Assembly (NCBI GenBank): GCA_041530395.1 | Contig: CP136945.1 | Span: forward strand, 620,001 to 684,000 | Length of the DNA: 64,000 nucleotides | DNA from: Thermosynechococcaceae cyanobacterium Okahandja | Lineage (GTDB): Bacteria; Cyanobacteriota; Cyanobacteriia; Thermosynechococcales; Thermosynechococcaceae | Direction of reading: 5' to 3' | Part shown: piece by piece, positions 63,284 to 64,000 of the stretch | How the letters are laid out: every line of letters begins with the position of its first letter | How positions within the stretch are numbered: the stretch's first letter is position 1 | Program-made: the position numbers and the translations under genes | Notes under the pieces: model-generated | What the model was told of the DNA's origin: nothing | Database searches by the model: none | What the model saw: the letters and a program-made list of their open reading frames with translations, nothing else

Positions 63284-63892
63284 ATGGCTCGATATCGTGG
63301 CCCCCGTTTAAGAATTGTTCGTCGTCTGGGAGAACTGGCCGGTTTAACCCGTAAGGCTCCGAAGCGCAATTATCCGCCCGGGCAGCACGGTCAAGCCCGC
63401 AAAAAGCGTTCAGAATACGCCCTGCGCTTGGATGAAAAGCAAAAGCTGCGGTTTAACTATGGGGTTTCCGAGCGGCAACTGGTGCGCTACGTGCGCAAAG
63501 CGCGGCGCGTGAGTGGTTCCACGGGACAAACGCTGTTGCAACTGCTGGAAATGCGCCTCGACAATACCGTCTTTCGCCTTGGCATGGCACCCACGATCCC
63601 CGCGGCTCGTCAACTGGTGAATCACGGTCACATTCTAGTGAACGGTCGCAGTGTCTCGATTCCCAGCTATCAGTGCCGTCCGGGGGATGTCATTACAGTG
63701 CGGGACAACGATCGCTCCCGCAAGCTGGTGGAAACCAACTTACAAAACCCGGGTCTGGCCAACTTACCCAGCCACTTAGAGCTAGATAAAAACACGCTTA
63801 CGGGTAAAGTCAATGGCGTGGTCGAGCGGGAATGGGTGGCGCTACAGGTGAATGAACTCCTTGTGGTTGAGTACTACTCCCGTAAAGTTTAA
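63284..63892 (+). CDS. rpsD: 30S ribosomal protein S4
   Basis: 202 residues. Complete S4: [20 protein letters not shown] start, [20 protein letters not shown], then the S4 RNA-binding fold ([33 protein letters not shown]). It lacks the N-terminal zinc Cys cluster, as in cyanobacteria and chloroplasts. It nucleates 30S assembly on the 5' domain of 16S rRNA. prfA starts 17 bases after. Confidence 0.98.
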   Translation: MARYRGPRLRIVRRLGELAGLTRKAPKRNYPPGQHGQARKKRSEYALRLDEKQKLRFNYGVSERQLVRYVRKARRVSGSTGQTLLQLLEMRLDNTVFRLGMAPTIPAARQLVNHGHILVNGRSVSIPSYQCRPGDVITVRDNDRSRKLVETNLQNPGLANLPSHLELDKNTLTGKVNGVVEREWVALQVNELLVVEYYSRKV

Positions 63893-63909
63893 GGCAGCGG
63901 TCAGTAGCC

Positions 63910-64000
63910 ATGGCAGAAGCCTATCTTCTGGAAAAACTGCGTACCGTCGAGCAAACCTTTACAGAGCTAACGCGACGTTTGGCAGATCCAGATGTTGCGG
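63910..64000 (+). CDS. prfA: Peptide chain release factor 1, N-terminal fragment
   Basis: The first 30 codons are visible, [20 protein letters not shown] then [10 protein letters not shown], matching the N-terminal helix of cyanobacterial RF1 that begins just this way. RF1 reads UAA and UAG stops. Runs off the right edge. The closeness to rpsD suggests one transcript. Confidence 0.85.
   Translation, partial: MAEAYLLEKLRTVEQTFTELTRRLADPDVA

Overview
The window is cyanobacterial chromosome and most likely comes from a Thermosynechococcus-type thermophile. The reasons are direct: it carries photosynthesis and CO2-fixation genes (psb27, prk, ndhK, ndhL, a Tab2-like factor), cyanobacteria-only families (DUF2839, DUF2811, DUF3007, Ycf46, SLH/OprB iron-uptake porin), many copies of the octamer GCGATCGC (HIP1), and a BLUF protein and a Psb27 that read almost like the T. 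elongatus proteins as I remember them. The ndhK-ndhL adjacency also fits my memory of that genus. No rRNA, tRNA or CRISPR array was seen.

Layout. 1-2.3 kb: start of glyS and pnp (minus). 2.5-5.2 kb: a secreted HExxH protein and an SLH/OprB porin with its own promoter and terminator. 5.3-7.9 kb: nitroreductase, then a Cache-HAMP sensor overlapping a GIY-YIG protein. 8-11.7 kb: rodA, tolC-like, truB. 11.7-15.6 kb: tab2, an ammonium transporter with a perfect NtcA box, vanX-like dipeptidase, psb27. 15.7-19.5 kb: a probable arsenate-detoxification pair (GAPDH plus ArsJ) behind an operator-like palindrome, then DUF2839 and dacB. 19.6-25.6 kb (minus): TPR protein, a 484-bp gap, a very unusual CNB/AAA+/NapH fusion coupled to ruvB, ilvC and an RRM protein. 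25.9-30.5 kb: mnmA, rpoZ, an exported protein and a TIGR03960-type radical SAM protein. 30.5-35.1 kb (minus): DUF3352, prk, HicB-like, protoporphyrinogen oxidase, DUF2811.

35.1-35.7 kb is an intergenic stretch with a cluster of cyanobacterial DnaA boxes (TGTGGAAAA), a candidate replication origin. Then come a pentapeptide membrane protein, thrS, and an IS605-type element (tnpB/tnpA, 38.9-40.8 kb) whose TnpA has lost one histidine of its HUH motif. 41.1-45.6 kb is carbohydrate metabolism (glycosyltransferase, glycogen debranching enzyme) and a histone-deacetylase-like hydrolase. 45.6-49.2 kb (minus) is a surface-glycan block, of which 46.8-49.2 kb is strikingly AT-rich and without HIP1, so probably acquired. 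49.3-52.2 kb (minus): SH3, Ycf46 ATPase, YceD and the BLUF photoreceptor pixD. 52.3-55.2 kb: ndhK, ndhL, DUF3007, malQ. 55.2-57.9 kb (minus): a long pentapeptide-repeat protein and argJ. 58-64 kb: corA, a membrane protein, a Ser/Thr kinase coupled to a methyltransferase, an AI-2E-family permease, rpsD and the start of prfA.

The strongest candidates for something undescribed are the CNB/AAA+/NapH fusion (20660-23161), the putative origin (35164-35540), and the GAPDH-ArsJ operon with its operator lying between -35 and -10 elements.
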